Shown here: positions 55,701 through 63,269 of the stretch, in pieces
Numbering within the stretch: the first letter of the stretch is position 1
How the letters are laid out: each line of letters starts with the position of its first letter
Source: Microbacteriaceae bacterium
Lineage (GTDB): Bacteria; Actinomycetota; Actinomycetes; Actinomycetales; Microbacteriaceae
Reading direction: 5' to 3'
DNA: 64,000 nt
Assembly (NCBI GenBank): GCA_014377425.1
Contig: JACMPQ010000050.1
Location: forward strand, 1-64,000
Notes under the pieces: model-generated
Databases searched by the model: none
What the model was told of the DNA's origin: nothing
Seen by the model: only the letters and a program-made list of their open reading frames with translations
Made by a program: the position numbers and the translations under genes

Positions 55701-56479
55701 TCGGCTTTTTTGAACTTGGTTTTCCCGGGTGCCGAATAGAACGGCACGGTTGCGCCACCTCCGCCGGTTGCAAGCGCCGGGCCGGCGAACGAGGGGTTTT
55801 CCGGCGCGATGCCGGTATCGATCACGCCCAGCACGACTCCCCGGCCGGCGGCATCCGCTCCACCGATCTTGCTCCACACTCCCCCGGGGCCGGACAGCCC
55901 GAGAAATTCGGTCGAAGGCACGGCGGTAACGTGTTGCAGCTCGTCGCGCTGTACCGATTTCACAGACTTCGATTCGGCGAGTTTTGACGCCTGAGCGGCG
56001 GTGAGGGTGGTGCTGAAGCCGTTGACAGCAATCGTGTACGAGTAGCGCACGGTGGCGCCTACCGAAGCCGCGACGCGCTTCTGTTCCCCGCCGAGGTAGT
56101 TGGTGTAATCGCGCACGACATCGGCGGTGGCATCTAGTTTTTCTCCGCTCGCCGGGGTGGTTTTGGCGAGACCGTGCGTTCCACCCGGGTAGGTAGCTGC
56201 GGCATCATCCTTTAAGGTCACGACGTAGCGGCCCGCGGTGAAGGTGGTTTTTTGATCAGAAATTCCGGATGCGGCGGCCGTCGCGCCCTGAGGCGTTCCC
56301 GCTGCACGTGCGGGCGAGCCGATAGCAACCAGACTCACGGCGGTCACGCCCGCCGCTGCCAGCGACGCAGCGCTCAGCCCCGCGAGGAATTTTCGCGCAA
56401 GCGAAGTGGCGCGGAACGCGCCGGAAGAGGTTGCGTTCGACGGGCGGTAAAGCCCAGAATCCTGCCGGCGTGACGTCAT
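52745..56479 (-). CDS. Large secreted subtilisin-like serine protease (S8)
   Basis: A 1244-residue protease. Order: signal peptide (to about 60, ending ARAAG), inhibitor I9 propeptide (about 82-185; GRYVVTLKDDAA), S8 catalytic domain with Asp221 (VIDTGI), His315 (GHGSHTA), oxyanion Asn425 and Ser646 (GTSMAAPH), with a PA domain inserted (about 460-590), a fibronectin-type region, a PPC-like domain (about 910-1010) and Ig-like C-terminal repeats. This layout resembles plant-type subtilases found in actinobacteria. It has no sortase motif at the end (SRSPTRYFLVVP), so it is probably released. GGAAC lies before ATG 56479. Confidence 0.95.
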   Translation of the reverse strand: MTSRRQDSGLYRPSNATSSGAFRATSLARKFLAGLSAASLAAAGVTAVSLVAIGSPARAAGTPQGATAAASGISDQKTTFTAGRYVVTLKDDAAATYPGGTHGLAKTTPASGEKLDATADVVRDYTNYLGGEQKRVAASVGATVRYSYTIAVNGFSTTLTAAQASKLAESKSVKSVQRDELQHVTAVPSTEFLGLSGPGGVWSKIGGADAAGRGVVLGVIDTGIAPENPSFAGPALATGGGGATVPFYSAPGKTKFKKADGKTFNGVCQTGEQFSLSDCNTKVIGARYFVDGFGADNRGSAADGEYLSPRDGDGHGSHTASTAAGNAGVAATVVGQDFGTISGVAPAAKIAAYKACWTGNVPGTTEDDGCATSDLVAAIDTATRDGVDVLNYSIGGGAATTSFSPTDEAFLGAAVAGVFVAASAGNSGPDAATADHAAPWETTVAASTIPSFEATAQLGNGEKFAGASITVNRAVSATPLSGELVNATAVALAGTDSPTLCLAESLDPKKTAGKIVVCDRGVSARVDKSTEVLRAGGIGMILLNVTPSSLDLDQHAIPTVHLDAPYRAQVMAYAATTGATVTFLPGNETSVTAPTPQVAGFSSRGPIDAEGSNILKPDVTAPGVAILADGANAQGAAATFQFLSGTSMAAPHIAGLATLYLSQRPKATPGEIKSVMMTTAYDTVNSAGNTVTDPFAQGAGHVNPPAFFTPGLIYGNSSRDWLAYLIGLGYYEPRPSSPAPINASELNLASISVGALTASRAITRTVTSAQAGTFSSSVAGLSGISAVVAPATLAFTAAGQTKSFTVTFARTDAPLGEFSTGSLSWTSGNVVARSPIVVRPVALEAPSEVGGTGTAGSTAIRVVPGSTGAITVSSIGLTAGERLPDPSGVEKDHSGGGVSGDVFHYRVRVPAGTPFARFDLKSTDQLVDLDLAATLLDANDNPVAGYNSATGAADERIDIVNPDAGTYEITVSVYSAERRTAFDLNSFVLASGTGQPLTLTPSVIDAQQGVPATVAASWSGLAPKARYLSRIVFGDTGFATMLSVETGAPVQLPAPSNTALPVISGSPVVGQALSVSSGQWNVPELSYSYQWRANGVDIANATTASYRVVAGDQGKQLTARVTAHAPDRPTASVVSNTLRVKFASKTALAVGKNVLSTGATQTVSVRVLVPAQSSAPTGTVTIIVNGRSVRQQPLNAAASGVIKLTLPRLPEGAYTVRASFEPTNASANAVDGSRSPTRYFLVVP

Positions 56480-56817
56480 CGTCTAGTTCCGATCAACAAG
56501 GGGTGGGTGCACTGCGCAATCCTCATGTCGCGCGCGCTGGGTCCACTCAATCACCCCGACCCCCCATTTCGGGTCAAACCGTTACTCAGACGTGATATTC
56601 GGGTAACGAAGCCGCGGCGGGCTGGCTCTATCACAGCGGCGGATGGCGGTGGGCGGCGTCACCGCCGTGCTCAGGTCCCGATGATCCGGCGAGAAACCTG
56701 CATAGTCGCTGGCGGCGATGCATCTGTAGAGCGAATGTGGCGCACCCATGCAGGCGACGCGCCGGTGGAACCCGGCATGATTACAGCATCGTTTCTTTTC
56801 TCAGTTCAGGAGCACCC
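56480..56817. other. Divergent intergenic region, protease and FMN-binding lipoprotein
   Basis: No gene is supported in these 338 bases. A short hairpin GGCGGT/ACCGCC (56645-56666) is visible. AGGAG five bases before the GTG at 56818 marks the lipoprotein start. Confidence 0.5.
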
Positions 56818-57321
56818 GTGGTCACCGTTCGCCTCAAAATTGCCGCCGTTGCCCTCGGCGGTGCCTCCCTTGTCGCGGGTCTTGCAGGCTGCAGTGCGGA
56901 TGCCGCAACCCCTGCACCGAGCACTGCAGCCGCCACCCCGTCTACCGCATCCAGCGCCGAGCCGACCACTCCGCTTGCATCGGGTACGGCGGGGGCCGGT
57001 GCGGGTGTGAGCGCTGGTACCGGTGGCTACAAAGACGGTAGTTACAGCGCTTCCGGAAGCTACAACAGCCCAGGCGGCGAGGAGTCGGTGACCGTCAAGC
57101 TAACCCTTCAAGCGGGCAAGGTATCGGCCGTCACCGTAGTGGGAAACGCCACCGACGGTAATGCAGTGCGATACCAGAAAGAATTTTCGGAGGGTATCTC
57201 GGCGAAAGCCGTCGGTATGGACATCGCCACCCTCAAGGTCGACAAGGTTGCGGGCTCCTCGCTCACCAGCGGCGGCTTTAACGATGCCGTCGAGAAAATT
57301 AAGGCGAAGGCCAACGCCTAG
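56818..57321 (+). CDS. FMN-binding-domain lipoprotein
   Basis: A 167-residue lipoprotein (lipobox LAGC, Cys25), an Ala/Ser/Pro/Thr linker (about 27-68), then an FMN_bind domain (YKDGSYSASGSYNSPGG at 71-87, KLTLQAGKVSAVTV). In such domains ApbE attaches FMN to the Thr/Ser of an SGAT-like motif; here it reads AGSSLTSG (145-152), so Ser148 is the likely acceptor in place of the usual Thr. The start is a GTG at 56818 behind AGGAG. The next two genes are ApbE and a membrane flavoreductase, so this protein would be the outer electron carrier. Confidence 0.85.
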   Translation: MVTVRLKIAAVALGGASLVAGLAGCSADAATPAPSTAAATPSTASSAEPTTPLASGTAGAGAGVSAGTGGYKDGSYSASGSYNSPGGEESVTVKLTLQAGKVSAVTVVGNATDGNAVRYQKEFSEGISAKAVGMDIATLKVDKVAGSSLTSGGFNDAVEKIKAKANA

Positions 57322-58195
57322 CCTGAGCGAACAGCTGATTTTTACGGCAATCGGCACCGAGTGGCGCATCGACACGCGACGCGCACTCGAACCGGCTGCT
57401 GTCGATGCCATCGCTTCTCGAGCAGAGGAGTTTGATCGGGTCTGGTCAAGATTTCGCGAGGACTCCGCGGTGAGTCGCATTTCGCGGCATCCGGGACGTC
57501 ATACTCTTCCACCGGAAGCCGTCAAACTCTTTGGCCTCTACGAAAAGCTTTACGCGGCAACCGGTGGTGCCCTCACGCCGCTCGTCGGTCGTGCGCTCGA
57601 AGAGTGGGGCTACGACGCGAACTACAGCCTGAAACCGCAACCCAGCGTGGCACCAGTGCCACGCTGGGAGGACGCCCTGGAATGGGACGGCACCGCGGTC
57701 ACCACCTCCGGCTCGGTGGTACTCGACGTGGGCGCGGCCGGAAAGGGCTACCTCGTCGACCTCATCGCGACCGTACTCGCTGCGCACGGGCTCACAGAAT
57801 TCACCATCGACGCCAGCGGTGACATCCTGCACCGGGCACTGCCCGAAACCGTCGAGCACCGCCTACGGGTGGCGTTGGAGCATCCGCTCGACCCCGCCCT
57901 CGCAGTAGGGGTGGCAACTATTTCCGATCGGGCGCTGTGCGCGTCGGCGTCAAACCGCCGAAGCTGGCCCGGGGCGCATCACATCATTGATGCCATCACT
58001 GGGCGACCCGCCCATGCCGTGATCGCCGGTTGGGCCGTTGCCGAAAGCTGCCTCGAGGCCGACGGGCTCGCAACCGCCCTTTTTTTCGTGAGCGGCGCGG
58101 CCCTCCAGGAGCGCTTCGATTTCGAATTTGTGCGCATGTTCGCTAACGGCCGGATCGAGATATCCGCTGACTTTCCAGGAGAAGTGTTCGGATGA
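57284..58195 (+). CDS. apbE: FAD:protein FMN transferase (ApbE)
   Basis: A 303-residue ApbE without a signal peptide, showing VLDVGAAGKGYLVD (146-159), FTIDASGDIL, HHIIDAITGRPA (232-243) and ADGLATALFFVS. It transfers FMN from FAD onto a Thr/Ser of target proteins, here most likely the lipoprotein encoded just upstream. The start is uncertain: ATG 57284 overlaps that gene by 38 bases, and no other standard codon precedes the conserved FTAIGTEWRID. It overlaps the next gene by 4 bases (ATGA). Confidence 0.9.
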   Translation: MPSRKLRRRPTPSLSEQLIFTAIGTEWRIDTRRALEPAAVDAIASRAEEFDRVWSRFREDSAVSRISRHPGRHTLPPEAVKLFGLYEKLYAATGGALTPLVGRALEEWGYDANYSLKPQPSVAPVPRWEDALEWDGTAVTTSGSVVLDVGAAGKGYLVDLIATVLAAHGLTEFTIDASGDILHRALPETVEHRLRVALEHPLDPALAVGVATISDRALCASASNRRSWPGAHHIIDAITGRPAHAVIAGWAVAESCLEADGLATALFFVSGAALQERFDFEFVRMFANGRIEISADFPGEVFG

Positions 58196-59703
58196 TTGCC
58201 CTGCTCGACCGACTCACCGCCCGAGTGACCATGTACCGACTCGCGATCATCGTGCTTGCCGCAATCAGCGTGAACGCTCTGGCGGCATCCTTCGGCGGGT
58301 TGCTCAGCTTCAGCCCACTGGCTCTGATTTCGAGTGCCGCCGTCGCCCTTGCCAGCACCCTCATTTCCAGTCGAGTAGTGGCTTTGTTGTTTCGCACCAC
58401 CCCGCATCTGGAATCCTCGATCATCAGTGCGCTGATCCTGTTTCTGCTGTTTTATCCGTCTATCGCCTCCGCCGACCTCACCGCACTCGCGCTTGCCGGA
58501 GTGGCGGCGACCGCATCGAAGTATCTGATCGCCTGGCGTGGGCGGCACCTGCTCAACCCCGCCGCGACGGGTGCGGCAGTAGTAGCCCTCCTTCACTTCA
58601 ACTCCGCGGTCTGGTGGGTGGCATCAAGCGCGCTACTGCCGGTGACCCTGCTCGGAGCATTTGTCATGCTCCAGCGCACTCGGCGGCTGACGATGGCGGC
58701 AGCCTTTGTTGCGGTCAGCGCGACCGTGCTGGTGCTGCGGTTTGTGGCATCCGGTGACTCTCCAGGCGCCGCCTTGGCAACCGCTTTTGTGTCTTATCCG
58801 ATCATTTTCTTCGCCGGATTCATGTTCAGCGAACCCCTCACGATGGCCCCGCGCCGTTGGCAGCAGCTCGCGATAGCGGTCATTGTCGGCGTGCTTTTCG
58901 GTCTGGTTGGCGCGGTTGCTCCTCTTGGCCCACTCACACTGTCGTTTGAGGTTGCCCTGTTGGTGGGCAACGCGGTGTCATTTGTGGCCGGTCAACGGCG
59001 CGGTATGCGGCTGGAGTTGCGTTCCAAAACTCAGCTGACGCCCACCACCTGGCAATTCGGTTTCCGGCCGGACCGACCGGTGCGTTTTCGGGCCGGACAA
59101 TATCTAGAACTCGACCTGCCCCATCGCGGTGTTGATCGTCGGGGTAGCCGGCGCACATTTAGCATCTCTTCTGCGCCGGTCGATTCCGAGCTGGTTACCG
59201 TGACCCTCCGGATGCCCGCGACCCCCAGCACCTTCAAAAAATCTCTTCTCGCCCTGGAGCCGGGTGCCGTGCGTCGAGCCACCCTCGTAGGCGGCGACTT
59301 CCTGTTGCCAAGGAGCCCCGACATCGGGGTGCTGCTGATTGCAGGGGGCATCGGGGTCACCCCATTTCTCAGCCAGCTTGCCGAAGATCGCTCCCGGGGA
59401 ATGATTCGCGCCGCGACCCTGCTCTTTGTGGCCCGAGGGGCAGAAGATCTGGCGATCATCGCAGGGCTTGCCGATGACGAAGTTCTGATCATCAGCCCCA
59501 CAAAACCGGAGGCGCTACCAAACCGGTGGCGGTGGCTCGGTGCCGAACGGATCTCCGCACCGCTGCTGGTGCGGGAGATTCCGGATGTAGCGAACCGTGC
59601 CGTTTTCGTGTCGGGGTCTCCAGCGATGGTGCACGCGGTGAAATCTGCGGCGCGGCGGGCCGGAACGCAGCGAATCGTCAGCGACTACTTCTCCGGCTAT
59701 TGA
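58192..59703 (+). CDS. Membrane flavoreductase, NqrB/RnfD-like plus FNR domain
   Basis: Residues about 15-270 hold some 8-9 membrane segments with NqrB/RnfD-like motifs (ASKYLIAWRGRHLLNPAATG, FFAGFMFSEPLTMAP). Residues about 275-503 are a ferredoxin-NADP reductase domain: RFRAGQYLELDLP, FAD motif RRTFSISSAP, and NAD(P) motif LLIAGGIGVTPFLSQL. No [2Fe-2S] domain follows. Together with ApbE and the FMN lipoprotein it would carry electrons from cytoplasmic NAD(P)H across the membrane to an external flavin. The domain fusion is seen; the pathway is inference. Confidence 0.85.
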   Translation: MIALLDRLTARVTMYRLAIIVLAAISVNALAASFGGLLSFSPLALISSAAVALASTLISSRVVALLFRTTPHLESSIISALILFLLFYPSIASADLTALALAGVAATASKYLIAWRGRHLLNPAATGAAVVALLHFNSAVWWVASSALLPVTLLGAFVMLQRTRRLTMAAAFVAVSATVLVLRFVASGDSPGAALATAFVSYPIIFFAGFMFSEPLTMAPRRWQQLAIAVIVGVLFGLVGAVAPLGPLTLSFEVALLVGNAVSFVAGQRRGMRLELRSKTQLTPTTWQFGFRPDRPVRFRAGQYLELDLPHRGVDRRGSRRTFSISSAPVDSELVTVTLRMPATPSTFKKSLLALEPGAVRRATLVGGDFLLPRSPDIGVLLIAGGIGVTPFLSQLAEDRSRGMIRAATLLFVARGAEDLAIIAGLADDEVLIISPTKPEALPNRWRWLGAERISAPLLVREIPDVANRAVFVSGSPAMVHAVKSAARRAGTQRIVSDYFSGY

Positions 59704-59837
59704 CTCGCGTTCTTCTTCGTCACCCGCTGCCGCCTGAACTGCCGCGGCTTCTTGCGGGTGATGCTTAAATTCAATCTTCCCGCACGTTCGACCGTCACGC
59801 TATACGATTAAAGCTCACGCGATTGAGGTGTCGGAGC

Positions 59838-61157
59838 ATGCAACAGCCCCCCCACGATTTCGGCAGCGAACCGGTGGGCGAGGTCTCCGCCGGAGCCGAA
59901 TTGCCAACTGACGACGGAGACTTCGCGGCGAAAACACGCACCGAGCCCAATGCGCCACCCGATGCCGACGAGGCCCCGCACAGCGAGAACACCTCCCCGG
60001 CCGGCGCTGGCGCGAGCCCTGTTTCAATGACAAAAGGCGAGGTGTTTTCTCCGCAGCGGGCGCTGGAAGCCGTCGGCGATCGGTGGAGCCTCCTGATCAT
60101 GCGCGAAGCGATGTTTGCCGGCACCACCCGATTCGACGATTTTCAAAAGAAGTTCGACGTAGCGAGCGACATTCTCGACGCGCGGCTGTCGGCGTTTGTC
60201 GGTGCCGGTCTCATGGAAATTCGAAGAATCTCAGGTGCCGGGGATCACTTTCAGTACGCGCTCACGACCCGAGGCAACAATCTCGAACCGGTGATCATCG
60301 CCCTCTGCATCTGGAGCGATGGTTGGGGAGTTAATCCGGGGCCAGCGGTGCCCTTCGAACACGATCAGCAAATTGCCGCAGCGTTGAGCGGTTCAAACGA
60401 AAGACCCGAACCCAATGAGGCGCGTCAGAACGCGCAGCGGGAGTCGCTGCAGACCGAAATCTGTTTGTTGAAGGGCTTCACTGTCAAGGTGGGAGGCAAG
60501 CCCCTCGATTCGTTGGCCGCCGGGTCCCAACGCCTGTTGGCATTTTTGGCGCTGCACGACACCGCGGTGGCTCGCGGCACCATGGCCGGAACCATGTGGC
60601 CGGATTCCTCGGAACAGCGTGCCGGAATCAGCCTGCGCTCGGCGCTCTCCCGCCTCGACACCCCGAGTCGTAACACCATCCTGTCGGCCTCAGCCGGGCT
60701 CAGCCTGATCGATAGCGTCGAAGTCGACTTGCGCGAGGCTCAGGCCATCGCCGCTCGGCTACTGAGACCCTCCGGCGAAGTAACCGACGCCGATTTGAGT
60801 TCGAGAGCACTTGGTCTGCTCTCCAGCGCGCTGCTACCGGATTGGTACGACGACTGGGTGATCGCCGAGGCGGAAGACTGGCGGCTGCTGCGAATGAACG
60901 CTCTGGAAGCACAGTCCGCGCTGCTGCTGAAGCGCGGCCGCTTCGCCGATGCCTCGAGGGCTGCGCGCGCCGCAATTAAGGCGGAACCGCTGCGGGAGAG
61001 CGCGACCGCCAGCCTCATTCGAGTGCACCTGGCCGAGGGTAATCAGTCAGACGCGCTGCGGAATTTCGAGCGCTACCGAGAGTTACTGCGCACCGTTCTG
61101 GATTTGGAACCCACCTCGTTGCTAACGGATTTAGTAGCCCGAATCCATCGAACTTAG
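59838..61157 (+). CDS. HxlR-SARP (BTAD) fusion transcriptional regulator
   Basis: A 439-residue protein with an acidic, disordered N-terminus (1-65), an HxlR-type winged helix (about 68-170; ALEAVGDRWSLLIMREAMF, ILDARLSAFVGAGLMEIRR), an OmpR/SARP-like DNA-binding region (about 207-295; LKGFTVKVGGKPLDSLAAGS, MAGTMWPDSSEQRAGISLRS) and a bacterial transcriptional activator (BTAD) helical repeat domain (about 300-435; ARAAIKAEPLRESATASLIR). HxlR proteins and SARPs are normally separate. ATG 59838 has GAGGTG seven bases upstream. Targets unknown; the adjacent flavin operon on the same strand is one candidate. Confidence 0.82.
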   Translation: MQQPPHDFGSEPVGEVSAGAELPTDDGDFAAKTRTEPNAPPDADEAPHSENTSPAGAGASPVSMTKGEVFSPQRALEAVGDRWSLLIMREAMFAGTTRFDDFQKKFDVASDILDARLSAFVGAGLMEIRRISGAGDHFQYALTTRGNNLEPVIIALCIWSDGWGVNPGPAVPFEHDQQIAAALSGSNERPEPNEARQNAQRESLQTEICLLKGFTVKVGGKPLDSLAAGSQRLLAFLALHDTAVARGTMAGTMWPDSSEQRAGISLRSALSRLDTPSRNTILSASAGLSLIDSVEVDLREAQAIAARLLRPSGEVTDADLSSRALGLLSSALLPDWYDDWVIAEAEDWRLLRMNALEAQSALLLKRGRFADASRAARAAIKAEPLRESATASLIRVHLAEGNQSDALRNFERYRELLRTVLDLEPTSLLTDLVARIHRT

Positions 61158-61174
61158 CGCCTCAGGCGAATAAA

Positions 61175-61219
61175 GCAACGGACGCCCTGCCTCCCTGGGG
61201 AAAGCACGGCGCCCGTTGC
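61175..61219. terminator. Hairpin between the fusion regulator and icd
   Basis: GCAACGGACGCC (61175-61186) and GGCGCCCGTTGC (61208-61219) pair over 12 bp with one mismatch, between two convergent genes. Confidence 0.6.
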
Positions 61220-61246
61220 GGGTAGATCACCGCACTGGTGATTCTG

Positions 61247-62464
61247 CTAGGCCAAACGCACGGCGAGGTTGCGATCAAGGGTCGCAAGAAACTCCTCGGT
61301 GGTCTGCCATGCCTGGTCGGGTCCAACCAGCTGAGCGAGGTCTTTGGTCATCGCTCCAGCTTCCACCGATTTGATCACGACGTCTTCAAGCGTGGCGGCA
61401 AACTCGATCAGGGCCGTGTTGTTATCGAGCTTTCCACGGTGTGACAGTCCACGGGTCCAGGCATAGATCGATGCGATCGGGTTTGTGGAGGTGGGCTTGC
61501 CTGCCTGGTGCATGCGGTAATGGCGCGTTACCGTGCCGTGCGCCGCCTCGGCCTCAACGGTCAGACCGTCGGGAGTAGAGAGAACGCTCGTCATGAGGCC
61601 CAATGAGCCGAAGCCTTGGGCCACCGTGTCGGACTGCACATCGCCGTCGTAGTTCTTGCAGGCCCAGACGTAGCCGCCCTCCCACTTCATCGCCGAGGCG
61701 ACCATGTCGTCGATGAGGCGGTGCTCGTAGCTCAGGCCAGCTGCCGCAAATTTATCAGCGAATTCGGCGTCGAAGACCTCTTGAAAGATGTCCTTGAAGC
61801 GACCGTCATAGGCCTTCAAAATCGTGTTCTTGGTGGAGAGGTAGACCGGGTAGTTGCGGTCAAGACCGTAGTTGAGGCTCGCGCGGGCAAAGTCCACGAT
61901 CGATGCATCCAGGTTGTACTGCACCTGAGCAATGCCGTCTCCGGGCGACTGGAACACCTCGAATTGCTGGGGCTCGGAGCCATCATCCGGTGTGAAGCTG
62001 ACGCTCAGTGTGCCCTTGCCGGTGAACCGGAAATCGGTGGCCCGGTACTGGTCGCCGAAGGCGTGGCGACCGATGATAATCGGCTTGTTCCAGCCCGGTA
62101 CGAGACGCGGGATGTTGGAGATGATGATCGGTTCGCGAAAAATCACGCCGCCGAGAATGTTGCGGATCGTGCCGTTGGGACTCTTCCACATCTTCTTCAG
62201 GCCGAACTCTTCGACCCGCGCCTCGTCGGGGGTGATCGTGGCGCACTTCACCCCAACACCGTGCTTTTGGATTGCGTGAGCTGCATCGATCGTGACCTGG
62301 TCGTCGGTGGCGTCGCGGTTTTCCATGCCGAGGTCGTAGTACTCGAGGTTGATGTCGAGGTACGGGTGGATCAGGGTGTCCTTGATTGCCTGCCAGATTA
62401 TGCGTGTCATCTCGTCACCGTCGAGTTCTACGACGGTTCCGTCAACGGTGATCTTCGACAACAT
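61247..62464 (-). CDS. icd: Isocitrate dehydrogenase (NADP), dimeric type
   Basis: A 405-residue IDH of the eukaryote-like subfamily II ([74 protein letters not shown]). It converts isocitrate to 2-oxoglutarate with NADP in the TCA cycle. ATG 62464 has AAGGAG four bases upstream, which excludes the longer in-frame extension. Many high-GC actinobacteria use a monomeric IDH instead, but this dimeric form is also common in Microbacteriaceae and relatives. Confidence 0.97.
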   Translation of the reverse strand: MLSKITVDGTVVELDGDEMTRIIWQAIKDTLIHPYLDINLEYYDLGMENRDATDDQVTIDAAHAIQKHGVGVKCATITPDEARVEEFGLKKMWKSPNGTIRNILGGVIFREPIIISNIPRLVPGWNKPIIIGRHAFGDQYRATDFRFTGKGTLSVSFTPDDGSEPQQFEVFQSPGDGIAQVQYNLDASIVDFARASLNYGLDRNYPVYLSTKNTILKAYDGRFKDIFQEVFDAEFADKFAAAGLSYEHRLIDDMVASAMKWEGGYVWACKNYDGDVQSDTVAQGFGSLGLMTSVLSTPDGLTVEAEAAHGTVTRHYRMHQAGKPTSTNPIASIYAWTRGLSHRGKLDNNTALIEFAATLEDVVIKSVEAGAMTKDLAQLVGPDQAWQTTEEFLATLDRNLAVRLA

Positions 62465-62597
62465 GGTCTCCTTGAGTGCTTGGGCGGCGGTGCCGGATTC
62501 AGCATACTCGTCTCGCAAAACTATCTTGACATCGAGATACTTATTCCAGTGCGACGGTGCCGATGGCCGAAATCTAGGCGATGCGTACCTTGGCGGC

Positions 62598-62609
62598 TAA
62601 CCTGACTGC
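62598..62609 (+). promoter_or_regulatory. Probable leaderless start of the GNAT gene
   Basis: TAACCT (62598-62603) fits a -10 element, six bases before the ATG at 62610, with no ribosome site. The same spacing is seen at 48811 and, on the minus strand, at 17623-17628. Confidence 0.45.
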
Positions 62610-63062
62610 ATGGCTGATCTGAAACTTGAAGCATTGTCGGCAAAAAACATCGTCGCCGCAAACACGCTCACGCTCAAACCCGGCCAAGAACAGTTTGTAG
62701 CCCCGGTTTCGCATTCAATTGCCGAGGCCTACGTCAACCCGTCGACGTCGTGGCCGCGGGTGGTTGTAGACGGCGATGACGTGGTCGGTTTCATCATGGG
62801 AAACTTCGACCCCGACGCCCACGATGACGAATTCCGCAGCTGTATCTGGCGCATCAATGTTTCTGCAGAAGCCCAGGGTCGAGGCATTGGAAAGTTTGCG
62901 GTGTGGGCACTGGCCGAGGAGGCGCGTTCCCGTGGCTTCGAGCGGGTCACGGTGATGTGGGAATCGGGGGAAGACGGTCCGGAAGAGTTTTTCCTGCGAA
63001 TCGGTTTCACCATTATTGGCCAAACCCAGTACGGGGAAAACATCGGGGCGTTGCAGCTCTAG
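62610..63062 (+). CDS. GNAT-family N-acetyltransferase
   Basis: A 150-residue acetyltransferase with the acetyl-CoA motif RINVSAEAQGRGIGKFAVWAL (81-101) and EEFFLRIGFTIIGQTQYGE at the end. It resembles diamine/spermidine N-acetyltransferase-like GNATs, but the substrate is not fixed by sequence. It is divergent from icd and stands alone. Confidence 0.88.
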   Translation: MADLKLEALSAKNIVAANTLTLKPGQEQFVAPVSHSIAEAYVNPSTSWPRVVVDGDDVVGFIMGNFDPDAHDDEFRSCIWRINVSAEAQGRGIGKFAVWALAEEARSRGFERVTVMWESGEDGPEEFFLRIGFTIIGQTQYGENIGALQL

Positions 63063-63152
63063 CTCACCGCCTGGTAACCGGCTGATTTATTGCGGGCTGA
63101 TTTTTCGCGGGCACCGAATCTTCGGCATCCCGCCTCGAGCGCCTGGGATGTG

Positions 63153-63190
63153 CTCCCGGTCCCCGTCGGGGCGGGTTAGGGGACCGGGAG
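63153..63190. terminator. Strong hairpin between GNAT and ABC transporter genes
   Basis: CTCCCGGTCCCC (63153-63164) and GGGGACCGGGAG (63179-63190) form a perfect 12-bp stem with a 14-nt loop in the 200-base convergent gap. No T run follows. Confidence 0.65.
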
Positions 63191-63269
63191 GGGAGCCAGC
63201 ACCGGGGCGCCACAGCCTCCGGTCTCTACGGTAAGTGAGCCGATGGCAGCGCAGCAATGGCAAAAACCA

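Noticed and set aside
52745-56479. Sortase-anchored wall protein
   Set aside because: The C-terminus of the subtilase has no LPxTG-type motif or trailing membrane segment.
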